This document shows, one piece after another, positions 8,150 to 17,169 of a stretch of 64,000 nucleotides of DNA. Below the pieces are notes generated by a model that worked only from the letters and a program-made list of their open reading frames with translations, searched no databases and had not been told where the DNA came from. Each line of letters begins with the position of its first letter. Position 1 is the stretch's first letter. Source of the DNA: Lysobacter gummosus (lineage in GTDB: Bacteria > Pseudomonadota > Gammaproteobacteria > Xanthomonadales > Xanthomonadaceae); the NCBI RefSeq assembly GCF_001442805.1, contig NZ_CP011131.1, positions 558,001 through 622,000 on the forward strand, given 5' to 3'. The position numbers and the translations under genes were made by a program.

Positions 8150-10651
8150 ATGCCCTCAGTGCACCGCAACCGTTTGGCGCTGGCCGTGGCCGCCGCCATG
8201 GCCGCCAGCGCCCTCGTTCCCGCTTATGCCCAGGACGCCGCTGCGCCGGCGCCGGCCACCCGCGAGGCGACGACGCTCGATGCGGTCCAGGTGACCGGTT
8301 CGCGCGCGCGCGGCCGCGCCGCCGAGGACACCGCGGCGCCGGTGGACGTGATCGGCAAGGAAGAACTGACCTCGACCGGCGCGACCGAGATCGGCCAGAT
8401 CCTGCAGATGCTGGAACCCTCGTTCAACTTCTCGCGCACCTTCGTCAGCGACGGCACCGACATCCTGCGTCCGGCGACGCTGCGCTCGCTCGGCCCCGAT
8501 CAGGTGCTGGTGCTGGTCAACGGCAAGCGCCGCCATCAGCAGGCGCTGGTGAACGTGCAGCAGACCATCGGCCGCGGTTCGGCCGGCACCGACATCAACG
8601 CGATCCCGCTGTCGGCGATCGAGCGCATCGAAGTGCTGCGCGACGGCGCCGCGGCGCAGTACGGCTCGGACGCGATCTCCGGCGTGATCAACATCATCCT
8701 CAAGAAGCAGACCGAGGAAACCCAGCTGTCGTTCCAGGCCGGCAAGTACTACGCCGGCGACGGCGCCAACTACCAGGGCTCGGTCAACACCGGCGTCAAG
8801 CTCGGCGACGACGGCGGCTTCCTCAATCTGTCCCTGGAATACCGCGACCGCGCCGAGACCAACCGCGCCGGCCCCGATAGCCTGCGCGTGAGCCCGCCGC
8901 GGGTGACCCAGCGCCTGGGCGACGCCGACGCCACCGACGCCTATTTCTGGTTCAACGGCGGCCTGCCGGTGGGCAAGGGCGAGCTGTACTGGTTCGGCGG
9001 CCTGTCCAAGCGCAAGGGCGACTCCTCGGGCTTCTTCCGCAGCCCGGGCGACAACCGCACGGTGCCGGCGCTGTATCCGAACGGCTTCCTGCCGAACATC
9101 CTGACCAAGGTCGATGACACCTCGCTGGCGGTCGGCTACAAGGCGCCGATCAACGACAACTGGGATTGGGATATCTCGATCAATCGCGGCCGCAACAAGT
9201 TCGGCTTCGAGGAAAGCAATTCGGTCAACGTCAGCTGGTGGTACGAGCCCAAGCCCGGCGGCGGCATCTACGCGCAATCGCCGACCAAGGCCGACACCGG
9301 CACCCTGCAGGCCGATCAGACCACCTTCAACCTGGATTTCCGCGGCACCCTGCAGGGCTTCAACAGCCATCCCCTGTACCTGGGCACCGGCGTGGAATAC
9401 CGCAAGGACGAGTACAAGATCACCCCCGGCGCGCCGGTGACCTACACCTACGGCCGCAACAACGACCGCTCGATCCCGATCCTGGGCCAGGCCGGCGAGA
9501 CCGCGCAGCCGGGCATGCAGGGCTTCCCCGGCTTCTCGCCGAACGAAGCGGTGGACGACGGCCGCCACAACTACGCGGTGTACCTGGACGCGGAAACCAA
9601 CCTGACCGATCGCTTCCTGCTCGGCGGCGCGGTGCGTTACGAGGACTACTCCGACTTCGGCAACACCACCACCGGCAAGCTGTCGGCGCGCTTCGACGCG
9701 ACCGAGCAGTTCGCGATCCGCGGCACCGTGTCCACCGGCTTCCGCGCGCCGGGCGTGCAGCAGCTGTTCTACAGCCAGCGCTCGACCAACCTCAATGCCG
9801 CGGGCGTGCTGACCGACACTCTGACCGCGCGTCAGGACAGCGCGGTGACGCGCGCGTTCGGCATCGAGCCGTTGAAGGAAGAAACCTCCAAGAGCGGATC
9901 GATCGGCTTCGTGCTCAAGCCCAACGATCGCTTCTCGGTGACCTTGGACGTGTTCCGCATCGACATCGACGACCGCATCATCTTCTCCAGCAACATCCAG
10001 CCCGAGAGCGTCGGCAATAACGGCCAGCCGTGCGCGCCGGGCAACGGCAACTGCCCGATCCGCGCGATCCTCGATCCGATCGGCGTGGGCCAGGTGTTGT
10101 TCTTCACCAACGCCATCGACACCCGGACCACCGGCATCGACCTGGTCGCCAACCACAACACCGAGTTCGCCGGCGGTTCGAAGTTGAACCTGACCGCGCT
10201 GGTGCACTTCAACAAGACCGAAGTGAAGGACCGCCGCTCGCAGTCGGCGATCCTGCCGCCGAACGTGTTGTTCGACGACACCCAGGTGACCTTGATCGAG
10301 AAGGGTCAGCCGCGTCAGCACCACGTGCTGCAGGGCGTGTACGAAATCAACAAGTGGGAATGGACCGCGCGCGCCAACTACTACGGCCCGGTGACCGGCG
10401 AAGGCTTCACCCCGGGCGTCAAGCAGACCTGGAGCGGCAAGTGGCTGGCCGACCTGGCGGTGCGCTACAAGTTCACCGACAAGCTCAGCGTGTCGGTGGG
10501 CGGCAACAACATCTTCGACACCTACCCGGACAAGTGGGACCCGAACACCGGCGCGCCGTTCCCCCAACTGGGCTTCAAGTACGGTTGGGAAACTCTTCCG
10601 TTCGGCATGAACGGCGGCAGCTACTACGCCCGGATCGATTATCGGTTCTGA
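8150..10651 (+). CDS. TonB-dependent outer-membrane receptor
   Basis: 833 residues. A cleavable signal peptide (LALAVAAAMAASALVPAYAQ) is followed by an Ala/Pro stretch, then a TonB-box-like segment (TTLDAVQVTGSR), the plug domain (PVDVIGKEELTSTG through ERIEVLRDGAAAQYGSDAIS near residues 60-175) and a 22-strand-type barrel ending in an aromatic residue (YYARIDYRF). It should import a ligand across the outer membrane using TonB-ExbBD energy. The substrate cannot be read from sequence: there is no adjacent siderophore, vitamin B12 or sugar gene. It is followed by a strong terminator and is monocistronic. It is not closely similar to the tandem pair at 17-23 kb. Confidence 0.93.
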   Translation: MPSVHRNRLALAVAAAMAASALVPAYAQDAAAPAPATREATTLDAVQVTGSRARGRAAEDTAAPVDVIGKEELTSTGATEIGQILQMLEPSFNFSRTFVSDGTDILRPATLRSLGPDQVLVLVNGKRRHQQALVNVQQTIGRGSAGTDINAIPLSAIERIEVLRDGAAAQYGSDAISGVINIILKKQTEETQLSFQAGKYYAGDGANYQGSVNTGVKLGDDGGFLNLSLEYRDRAETNRAGPDSLRVSPPRVTQRLGDADATDAYFWFNGGLPVGKGELYWFGGLSKRKGDSSGFFRSPGDNRTVPALYPNGFLPNILTKVDDTSLAVGYKAPINDNWDWDISINRGRNKFGFEESNSVNVSWWYEPKPGGGIYAQSPTKADTGTLQADQTTFNLDFRGTLQGFNSHPLYLGTGVEYRKDEYKITPGAPVTYTYGRNNDRSIPILGQAGETAQPGMQGFPGFSPNEAVDDGRHNYAVYLDAETNLTDRFLLGGAVRYEDYSDFGNTTTGKLSARFDATEQFAIRGTVSTGFRAPGVQQLFYSQRSTNLNAAGVLTDTLTARQDSAVTRAFGIEPLKEETSKSGSIGFVLKPNDRFSVTLDVFRIDIDDRIIFSSNIQPESVGNNGQPCAPGNGNCPIRAILDPIGVGQVLFFTNAIDTRTTGIDLVANHNTEFAGGSKLNLTALVHFNKTEVKDRRSQSAILPPNVLFDDTQVTLIEKGQPRQHHVLQGVYEINKWEWTARANYYGPVTGEGFTPGVKQTWSGKWLADLAVRYKFTDKLSVSVGGNNIFDTYPDKWDPNTGAPFPQLGFKYGWETLPFGMNGGSYYARIDYRF

Positions 10652-10705
10652 GTTTGGGTGCCGATGCCAGGGCGACGATGCGAGTCGTTGCCTGATGGGT
10701 CAAGG

Positions 10706-10741
10706 AACCGCCGCGCGAAATTCGCGCGGCGGTTTTTTTTT
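10706..10741 (+). terminator. Rho-independent terminator
   Basis: A stem of 12 bp (ccgccgcgcgaa / ttcgcgcggcgg) followed by nine T residues, 55 bases after the receptor stop codon. Confidence 0.92.
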
Positions 10742-10792
10742 GGGCGCCGGCGAAGTCGAATAACCAGAGAGTTCAGCGCCATCCTCCCAGGT

Positions 10793-10985
10793 CGTCGTTC
10801 CCGCGAAGGCGGGAATCCAGAGACTTCAGCGTCATCCCTCCAGAACGTCATTCCCGCGAAGGCGGGAATCCAGAGACTTCAGCGTCATCCTTCTAGGCCG
10901 TCATTCCCGCGAACGCGGGAATCCAGGGCCTTTCGTGCGAGAACGTTTGAAGTCTCTGGATTCCCGCCTTCGCGGGAATGACGAG
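10793..10985. repeat. Cluster of four REP-like units (TTCCCGCGAAGGCGGGAA)
   Basis: Four palindromic units centred near 10810, 10862, 10915 and 10970. The first three are in direct orientation at roughly 52-base spacing, each followed by atccag and most by the spacer agacttcagcgtcatcc. The fourth is inverted, and its flanking sequence (gaagtctctggattcccgc) is the complement of the earlier spacers. The same family occurs at 40952-41063. Confidence 0.88.
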
Positions 10986-11021
10986 CAAAAAAATCGCGGA
11001 GCAAGAATCCCGAATCCCGAA

Positions 11022-12266
11022 TCACTCTGCCCCATCACCCGCAGCATTCCTCTTGACCACCGCAATCGCCTCGATCCGCGCCCGCCGCATCGCCTCGCCC
11101 ACCGCCGGCCCGCTCAACCCAGGCTTCAGATCGCTCGCCCGCACCTTCAGCGCCGCATGCAAGGCCGCCCGCAACGACGCGCCTTGCGGATAGTCGTTGT
11201 CCTCCAACCCCAACCGGCCCCGCTTGTCGGCCTCGCACACCACCGTCATCTGCTCGATCCGCTTCGGGTTACGAAACCCGTCGCAACGCGCGATCAACTC
11301 GTACACCGACCGCGGCCGCATCTCATCGAGGCGATGCACGTTGAGGTGCTCGCGACAGGCCGCCTCGGCCAGCAGGCGATGGTCGGTGGGCACTTTCAGC
11401 CGCGCGCACAACTGCGCCAGCGGTTCCAGCCCGGCGCGTTCGTGGTTGTGATGGCGCGGCAGGATATCCGCCGGCGTCAGCGCCTTGCCCAGGTCGTGGG
11501 TCAGCGCGGCGAAGCCGATCAGGTCGTCGCCGGGCGCAAGCTTCGCGGCCTGATCGACCACCATCTCGGTATGCACGCCGGTATCGACTTCGGGGTGGTA
11601 CTCCGGCCGTTGCGGCACGCCGTACAGCGCATCGACTTCCGGCAGCACGACTTGCAGCGCGCCGGCGTCGTGCAAGGTGCGCAGGAACGCCGACGGCGTG
11701 GCGCAGGTCAGCGCGCGGCGCAGTTCCTGCCACACGCGCTCGGCGACCAGATCGGCCAGTTCGCCGGATTCGGCCATCTGCCGCATCAGCGCCATGGTTT
11801 CCGCAGCGACGGTGAACCCCTGCGACTTGAAGCGCGCCATGAAACGGCCGGCGCGCAGCACGCGCAGCGGATCTTCCACGAAGGCCGGGCCGACATGGCG
11901 CAGCACCCGCGCCTGCAGGTCGCGCGCGCCGCCGTAGGGATCGACCAGACGGCCGTCGCTTTCGTCGCGGGCGATGGCGTTGATGGTGAAATCGCGACGG
12001 CCCAGATCGTCTTCCAGCGTCACCGACGGATCGGCATCGACCACGAAGCCGCGATAGCCGCGGCCGGATTTGCGTTCGGTGCGCGCCAGCGCGTACTCCT
12101 CGCCGTTGTCCGGGTGCAAAAACACGGGAAAATCCTTACCCACGGCCTTGTAGCCGGCGGCGAGCATCGCCTCGGGCGTTTGTCCGACGACCACGTAATC
12201 GCGATCGCCGGCCGGCAGGCCGAGTAGAGAATCACGCACCGCGCCGCCGACCAAGTACACCTTCAT
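11022..12266 (-). CDS. cca: Multifunctional CCA tRNA nucleotidyltransferase
   Basis: 414 residues, normal for the gammaproteobacterial multifunctional enzyme. The N-terminal nucleotidyltransferase domain shows [16 protein letters not shown] and GDRDYVVVG, then [14 protein letters not shown] and the RRA-type segment [14 protein letters not shown]-terminal HD domain carries [12 protein letters not shown] and [12 protein letters not shown], giving phosphatase and 2',3'-cyclic phosphodiesterase activity in characterised homologues. It adds or repairs the 3' CCA of tRNAs. The start at 12266 was chosen because the fold begins there; a longer upstream frame overlaps the neighbour. The stop lies close to the REP cluster. 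Confidence 0.96.
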   Translation of the reverse strand: MKVYLVGGAVRDSLLGLPAGDRDYVVVGQTPEAMLAAGYKAVGKDFPVFLHPDNGEEYALARTERKSGRGYRGFVVDADPSVTLEDDLGRRDFTINAIARDESDGRLVDPYGGARDLQARVLRHVGPAFVEDPLRVLRAGRFMARFKSQGFTVAAETMALMRQMAESGELADLVAERVWQELRRALTCATPSAFLRTLHDAGALQVVLPEVDALYGVPQRPEYHPEVDTGVHTEMVVDQAAKLAPGDDLIGFAALTHDLGKALTPADILPRHHNHERAGLEPLAQLCARLKVPTDHRLLAEAACREHLNVHRLDEMRPRSVYELIARCDGFRNPKRIEQMTVVCEADKRGRLGLEDNDYPQGASLRAALHAALKVRASDLKPGLSGPAVGEAMRRARIEAIAVVKRNAAGDGAE

Positions 12267-12303
12267 CCTTGCTTTCCTCGAATACTGTTGCGATGCGCGC
12301 TCA

Positions 12304-12681
12304 CTAGCGCGGCGAGTTCTGCGCCAACAGCGCAATGATGTCCTCCGAACCCGCGCTGCGGCCCAGATGGCGCACGATCGGATTGGGCTGGCCCGACACC
12401 CACAGGCGCAGCTCCGATTCCAGATCGAAATGGCCGGCGGTTTCGAGCGAGAACATCACGATGCTGCGGTAGGGCAGGCTGAGGAATTCGGTCTTGCGGC
12501 CGGTCACGCCCTGCTTGTCGACCAGGATCAGGCGGCGGTCGGTGAACACGATCAGATCGCGGATTTCGCCGAACGCGCGCTGCACGGTTTCGCCCGCGGC
12601 GAGCAGCGGGCCGAAGTCTTCGTTGACCTTGTCGGTGGATTTTTCGCCGGCGTGGCCGAGGAGGGTGTCGAGCAGTCCCAT
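12304..12681 (-). CDS. Bacterial PH-domain protein
   Basis: 125 residues beginning [20 protein letters not shown], with AAGG(ACA) as ribosome binding site. The central part ([54 protein letters not shown]) is the pattern of a bacterial PH (bPH_3) domain, a beta-sandwich with a final helix ([10 protein letters not shown]). No signal peptide or membrane segment is present, so it is probably cytoplasmic. Its ligand and role are unknown. It precedes cca on the same strand, 37 bases away, and may be cotranscribed. Confidence 0.85.
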   Translation of the reverse strand: MGLLDTLLGHAGEKSTDKVNEDFGPLLAAGETVQRAFGEIRDLIVFTDRRLILVDKQGVTGRKTEFLSLPYRSIVMFSLETAGHFDLESELRLWVSGQPNPIVRHLGRSAGSEDIIALLAQNSPR

Positions 12682-12775
12682 GGGATGTCCTTGTCGCGTG
12701 GAGTCGGTTCGCATCCTAGCGCGTGGACCGGCAGGTGAGTTTGAGTCGGCGGCAACGAAACCGCCCGCCCGGGGC

Positions 12776-13681
12776 TTAGCGCGCGCCGATCCCAAGAATT
12801 TCCGGCAAATGCGCCAACACCGGCGTCGGCGTCACGCCGAGCTTGAGCAGGCCATTTTCGACACTGGTCGAATCGGTCTGCAGCGAACGCCAGTTGTCGC
12901 GGCTGATCGGTTTGCCGGGCAGGAATTCGCCGATATCGGCCTGCAGCTTGCCCAGCGCGTCCGGCAGCGGCAGCACCGCGCGCACGCGGCCACGGGCGCG
13001 GGCGCCGGCGCGCACGATCTCGGCCAGCGTCATCACGTCCGGCCCGACCAGGTTGTAGCTGCGCGCGATATGGCTGTCGTCGTTCAAGGCGTTGACGAAG
13101 GCCTGGGTGACATCGCCGATCCACACCGGCTGGAAGCGCGCGTTGGCGCGGCCCATCGGCAGCAGCGGCGCGTAGCGCAGTAGCGAATCGAAGCGGCAGA
13201 ACAGGCCGTCGCCGGGACCGGCGATCACCGAAGGCCGGAACAGCGTCCACGCCAGCTTGCTGGCGCGCACGCGCTGCTCGGCGCGGCCGCGCGATTCCAG
13301 GTAATGGCTGTGGCCGGTGCCGGCGTTGAGCGCGCTCATCTGCAGCAGCCGCGCCACGCCCATGTCGCGCATGGCTTCAATCAGCGCTTCGAGCAGTTCC
13401 ACGTAGACGTGTTCGAAGCCGGCGCCGCTGTCGCCCTGCTCGTTGAGGATGCCGACCAGATTGACCACGGCGTCGACATCGTCGAGCACCGCGCGCAGGA
13501 AATCCGGATTGCCGACATCGCCTTCGATGATGCTGGCGTCGCGCGAAAGCAGCTTCTTCTTGTGCGGGTCCACCCCGCGGCTGAGCACGGTGATGCGGCA
13601 GTGCTCGCGCAGCAGGTGTTCGACGAGGTGGCGGCCGACGAATCCGGTGCCGCCCAGGATCAGGACATGACGACGGGCCAT
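12776..13681 (-). CDS. NDUFA9-like NAD(P)-binding oxidoreductase (atypical SDR)
   Basis: 301 residues. The Rossmann dinucleotide-binding motif GGTGFVGRHL is at the extreme N-terminus (MARRHVLILGGTGFVG). AVVNLVGILNEQG, LLQMSALNAGTGHSHYLESR and WTLFRPSVIAGPGDGLFCRF are typical of complex I NDUFA9-type and related atypical short-chain dehydrogenases. The usual YxxxK catalytic pair is replaced by SHYLESRGRAE, as expected for members thought to bind NADPH structurally. Some homologues assist ubiquinone synthesis or complex I; the role here is open. It lies 10 bases downstream of the transglycosylase gene, so the two form an operon. Confidence 0.88.
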   Translation of the reverse strand: MARRHVLILGGTGFVGRHLVEHLLREHCRITVLSRGVDPHKKKLLSRDASIIEGDVGNPDFLRAVLDDVDAVVNLVGILNEQGDSGAGFEHVYVELLEALIEAMRDMGVARLLQMSALNAGTGHSHYLESRGRAEQRVRASKLAWTLFRPSVIAGPGDGLFCRFDSLLRYAPLLPMGRANARFQPVWIGDVTQAFVNALNDDSHIARSYNLVGPDVMTLAEIVRAGARARGRVRAVLPLPDALGKLQADIGEFLPGKPISRDNWRSLQTDSTSVENGLLKLGVTPTPVLAHLPEILGIGAR

Positions 13682-13691
13682 CGCGCGCGGC

Positions 13692-15773
13692 TCACTCGGT
13701 TTCGGCGGGCAGCGGCGTCGCGGCGGACGCGGCGGACGCGGCGGCGGCCGGGCAGACGAAGGATTTGCGCTGGGTGTTGGTCACCCCGCGCAGACGATCG
13801 CTGACGTTGAGCGCGTCGCCGTTGAGCCGCCAGTCGTAGAGCACGCTGAAAGCCAGCACGCGCGCGACGTACTCGCGGGTTTCCTTGTAGCTGATGGTCT
13901 CGATCCAGAAGTCCGCGTCCATGCCCGGGCGCTGCGACTGCCAGCGCGCCAGCGGCGCCGGCCCGGCGTTGTAGCCGGCCATGGCGAAATACGGCTGGCC
14001 GCCGTACTTGTCGAGCAACTGGCGCAGGTACGCGGTGCCCAGAATGATGTTGGTGTCCGAGTCGTACAGGCTGGCGGCGCCGCCCCAGGGCAGGCCCAGG
14101 CTCTTGGCGACCTGGGCGCCGGTGCCGGGCAGCACCTGCATCAGGCCCATGGCGTTGGCGCCGGAGCGCGCGGTCGGATTGAATATGCTTTCGGCGCGGA
14201 TTTCGGCGGCGACCCAGGCTGGGTCGATGCCGTTGTTGAGCGACTCGCGCCGGATCGTCTCGCCGTGGTGCAGCGGGAAGCGCAGGTAGTACAGGCGCTG
14301 TTCCTGCGGCGTCTTGTTGAGCGAGAACACCGCGCGGTCGAACCAGTTGTAGCTTTGCGCCACTTCGATGGCGATGCGGCGCTGGCTGTCGTCGAAGCGG
14401 GTCAGCGCGTCGTCCCACTCGCGGATCGCCCAGCCGGTGCGTTCGATCTGGAACAGGCCCATCGCCCGCATCAGCGCCGGATCGCGCGCGATCGCGGCCT
14501 TGGCCGCGGCGCTGTCGGTGGGCTGGATCGGGCACAGGGTGTACGGCGCGCCGAGCCGGTCGGCCGACATGAAACCGTGGAAATCCGCGTTCTTGGCCGA
14601 TTCGCGATACAGCCTGGCGGCGCCGGCCTTGTCGCCGGCGCGTTCGCTCAGGCGCGCTTCGAAATATTCCCAGCGCGATTCGCCGCGCTGCTTGGGCCCC
14701 ATCTTGCGGATCGCGGCGAGCGCGGCGGCCCAGTCCGAACGCGACATGGCTTCGCGCGCGCGCCACTCGTGCAGGCGTTCGTCATAGGACACCTCCGGCA
14801 CGGCGTTGAGGCGGCGCGCGGATTGCGCGTCATAGGAGGCGACCGACCACAGCGCGGCCTGATACAGCACGCGGCCGCGGTCTTCGTCGGTGAAGCCCAG
14901 TGCGCTGGCGTACTTGGGCAATTGCGCTTCGGCGCTGGCCGGTTGCGACTTGGCCAGCTTGGCCAGGCCGTAGGAGGCGATCTTGCGGCTGCGCTCGGTC
15001 TTGGGCCAAGCGAGTGCGCGTTCATTCACGTTATCCAAAAAAGCCGCGTAGTCGTTGGCTTGCGCCAACTGATCCGCAGGCAAGCCGCGCGCGGCCGCCC
15101 GCATCACCGCCGGCTGCCACTCCGCCGCCGCCGCATCGATGCGTTCCCAACGCAGCTCCGGGCTCAACCCGCCCTGCGCGGCGAGCACCGCGAACGGCGC
15201 ATCGCAGCTGTCGGGCAGGGACTTGCCGCTGCTGCGCCAGATCGCCTGCGCATCGCGGGTCCATTGCGCATCGGCCTTGCCCAGCGCCTGACGTGCGTTC
15301 AATTCGGCGCAGCGCAGGCTCACGCTGCGCTCCTTGCCGGCGCCGCTCTTGGGCGTCCATGCCGCGGTGAAGGCGGCCCAGTCTTCGCGGCGCGCGGTCG
15401 CGGCCAGCCAGATGTCGCGGAACGCATCGCCGGAGGCCTGGTTGCCGCGGCGGCTCAGAAAATCCTGCGCCTGGCCGTTGTTGACCGTGTCGATGCCGCG
15501 GCGCAGGGCCGCGTACTCGACCCAGCCGTACAGGGGATGGCGCGCGATGTCGGCGTATTGGGCCGCGTCGAACGGGCCGCGTTCGGCCGCTTCGATCGCC
15601 GCGCGCACGCGCGGCAACTGGGTATCGACCGCGGGCGCCGGCAGCGCGTTGCGAATCGCCGCGGGCTTGACCGCGGGTAGGGCCGGCGCCGCCGCCGTGG
15701 TCTGCGCGCAGGCGCTGGTGGCGAGGGTCGCGGCGAGCGCGGCGAACAGCAGGGAGTAGGGGCGCGGAAGCAT
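13692..15773 (-). CDS. Soluble lytic murein transglycosylase (Slt70 type)
   Basis: 693 residues from the ATG at 15773, which opens a clear signal peptide (LLFAALAATLATSACAQ). A longer frame upstream lacks any start that fits. The long helical superhelix region (about residues 40-520) precedes the catalytic SLT domain: AAEIRAESIFNPTARSGANA, with the catalytic glutamate in AES, then MGLMQVLPGTG, ILGTAYLRQLLDKYGGQPYF and AMAGYNAGPAPLARW. It cleaves the MurNAc-GlcNAc bond of peptidoglycan to give 1,6-anhydromuropeptides in the periplasm. A cysteine lies at the end of the signal peptide (SACAQ), so a lipoprotein form is conceivable. Confidence 0.93.
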   Translation of the reverse strand: MLPRPYSLLFAALAATLATSACAQTTAAAPALPAVKPAAIRNALPAPAVDTQLPRVRAAIEAAERGPFDAAQYADIARHPLYGWVEYAALRRGIDTVNNGQAQDFLSRRGNQASGDAFRDIWLAATARREDWAAFTAAWTPKSGAGKERSVSLRCAELNARQALGKADAQWTRDAQAIWRSSGKSLPDSCDAPFAVLAAQGGLSPELRWERIDAAAAEWQPAVMRAAARGLPADQLAQANDYAAFLDNVNERALAWPKTERSRKIASYGLAKLAKSQPASAEAQLPKYASALGFTDEDRGRVLYQAALWSVASYDAQSARRLNAVPEVSYDERLHEWRAREAMSRSDWAAALAAIRKMGPKQRGESRWEYFEARLSERAGDKAGAARLYRESAKNADFHGFMSADRLGAPYTLCPIQPTDSAAAKAAIARDPALMRAMGLFQIERTGWAIREWDDALTRFDDSQRRIAIEVAQSYNWFDRAVFSLNKTPQEQRLYYLRFPLHHGETIRRESLNNGIDPAWVAAEIRAESIFNPTARSGANAMGLMQVLPGTGAQVAKSLGLPWGGAASLYDSDTNIILGTAYLRQLLDKYGGQPYFAMAGYNAGPAPLARWQSQRPGMDADFWIETISYKETREYVARVLAFSVLYDWRLNGDALNVSDRLRGVTNTQRKSFVCPAAAASAASAATPLPAETE

Positions 15774-16013
15774 CGCCGGACTATAGCCGAGCATGCATGA
15801 ATGTCTTATATGAACGAGCGGTGCATGCGCGCGGAATGCAAACGCTGTCGCGAACATCGCCCGATGCCGGCAGGGGCGAGCGGCGCGCGCGAATCGATGA
15901 AGGGGCCTTCGCGATGTCGCCGCCCGCGCCGCGCCTGCTTCGCACAATCGCGCCATCGAGGTCGCATGTCGCGCGCGGGGCATGCAGAATCGGCCGATCA
16001 TCGGAGCAAACGC

Positions 16014-16811
16014 ATGGCGATCTGGTTGGTGTTCCTCGTCCTCGGCGCGATCGCCGGCATCCTGGCCGGCCTGCTCGGCGTCGGCGGCGGTCTGGTGCTG
16101 GTCGCGGCGCTGGCCTGGATCGCGCCGGCCTTCGGCATTCCCAAGGAAGCGGCGATGCACACCGCGCTGGCCAGTTCGCTGGCCAGCATCGTGCTGACCG
16201 CGACCGCCTCGGCGCGCGCGCACGCCCAGCGCGGCAGCGTGCTGTGGCCGACGGTGCGCTGGATGGTGCCGGGGCTGCTGCTCGGCGGTTGGCTCGGCAG
16301 CTTCGTCGCGGTGCGCATCGACGGCGAATGGCTGCGCCTGATCGTGTCCGGCTATTGCTTCATCGCCGCCGCGCAGCTGTTGTTCGGCAAGAACCGCGCC
16401 GCGCTCGGCGCCGATGCGCCGGCGCCGCAGGGAACGCCGCTGACCGCGGCCGGCATCGGCATCGGCGCGGTGTCGGCGGTGGTCGGCATCGGCGGCGGCA
16501 GCATGACCGTGCCGCTGCTGGTATGGCGCGGCGTGGCGCCGGTGCGGGCGGTCGGCACGTCATCGGCCTGCGGCGTGGCGATCGGCCTGGCCAGCGCGAT
16601 CGGCTACGCCTTCAACGCGCCGCCGGGCGCGTTGCCGCATTACGCGATCGGCTACGTCTACCTGCCGGCGGCGATCGGCGTGGCCATCGCCTCGGTCATC
16701 GCCGCGCCCTACGGCACGCGGCTGGCGCACAAGTTGCACGGCGATACCTTGAAGCGGGTGTTCGCCGGTTTCCTGATCCTGGTCGCGGTGAGTCTGCTGC
16801 TGGGCGGCTGA
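16014..16811 (+). CDS. TauE/SafE (TSUP) family membrane permease
   Basis: 265 residues with about eight membrane helices and the duplicated family motif: GAIAGILAGLLGVGGGLVLV in the first half and IGAVSAVVGIGGGSMTVPLL in the second. Members export or import sulfite, sulfoacetate and related anions, but specificity cannot be predicted here. The start at 16014 places the first helix at the N-terminus; in-frame codons further upstream would add a Cys- and Arg-rich leader unlike the family. It is divergent from the transglycosylase. Confidence 0.92.
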   Translation: MAIWLVFLVLGAIAGILAGLLGVGGGLVLVAALAWIAPAFGIPKEAAMHTALASSLASIVLTATASARAHAQRGSVLWPTVRWMVPGLLLGGWLGSFVAVRIDGEWLRLIVSGYCFIAAAQLLFGKNRAALGADAPAPQGTPLTAAGIGIGAVSAVVGIGGGSMTVPLLVWRGVAPVRAVGTSSACGVAIGLASAIGYAFNAPPGALPHYAIGYVYLPAAIGVAIASVIAAPYGTRLAHKLHGDTLKRVFAGFLILVAVSLLLGG

Positions 16812-16864
16812 GTCGCGCGGATCGGGCTCCGCAGTCGCGGCTGCAGCGCTCCCCCTCACCCCGG

Positions 16865-16889
16865 CCCTCTCCCGCCGAGCGGGAGAGGG
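16865..16889. repeat. CCCTCTCCCGC/GCGGGAGAGGG hairpin
   Basis: A perfect 11-bp inverted repeat with a three-base loop, 53 bases after the TauE-like gene. It may act as a terminator hairpin. The same family occurs near 55083, 56075, 56340 and 56440. The remainder of the 358-base gap before the next receptor contains no gene that I can support. Confidence 0.8.
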
Positions 16890-17121
16890 GAAGCAGGAGA
16901 GGGAATGAGACTCCCATCGCGTTCCGTGGCCATGCCGCCGCCGCATCCCCGCCACGCCTGAACAGGCGTTCCGACCTTGCCGCGAGCCGCCGTTCGGCGG
17001 CAGCGCGGCGCATGCCAATCAGAACTGCGACCGGGTTGGCAAGTAGGGCCTATTTGCGCCTTGTGGCGGCTTCACGAATTGTTTACAACCTCTGGATGCC
17101 GTTCGGCACGGACGGACGGCG

Positions 17122-17169
17122 TCCAATAGCCAATAGAGCTAAGCCACGAACTTGAGGGAGAGAAAGTCG
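17122..17169 (+). promoter_or_regulatory. Conserved 5' leader of tandem receptor 1
   Basis: The segment atagccaatagagctaagcc and the following gagggagagaa ribosome-binding region are nearly identical to the leader of the second receptor (20420-20467). Only the leader and the coding region are shared; the sequence upstream differs. This indicates a common post-transcriptional control or a recent duplication boundary. Confidence 0.65.
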
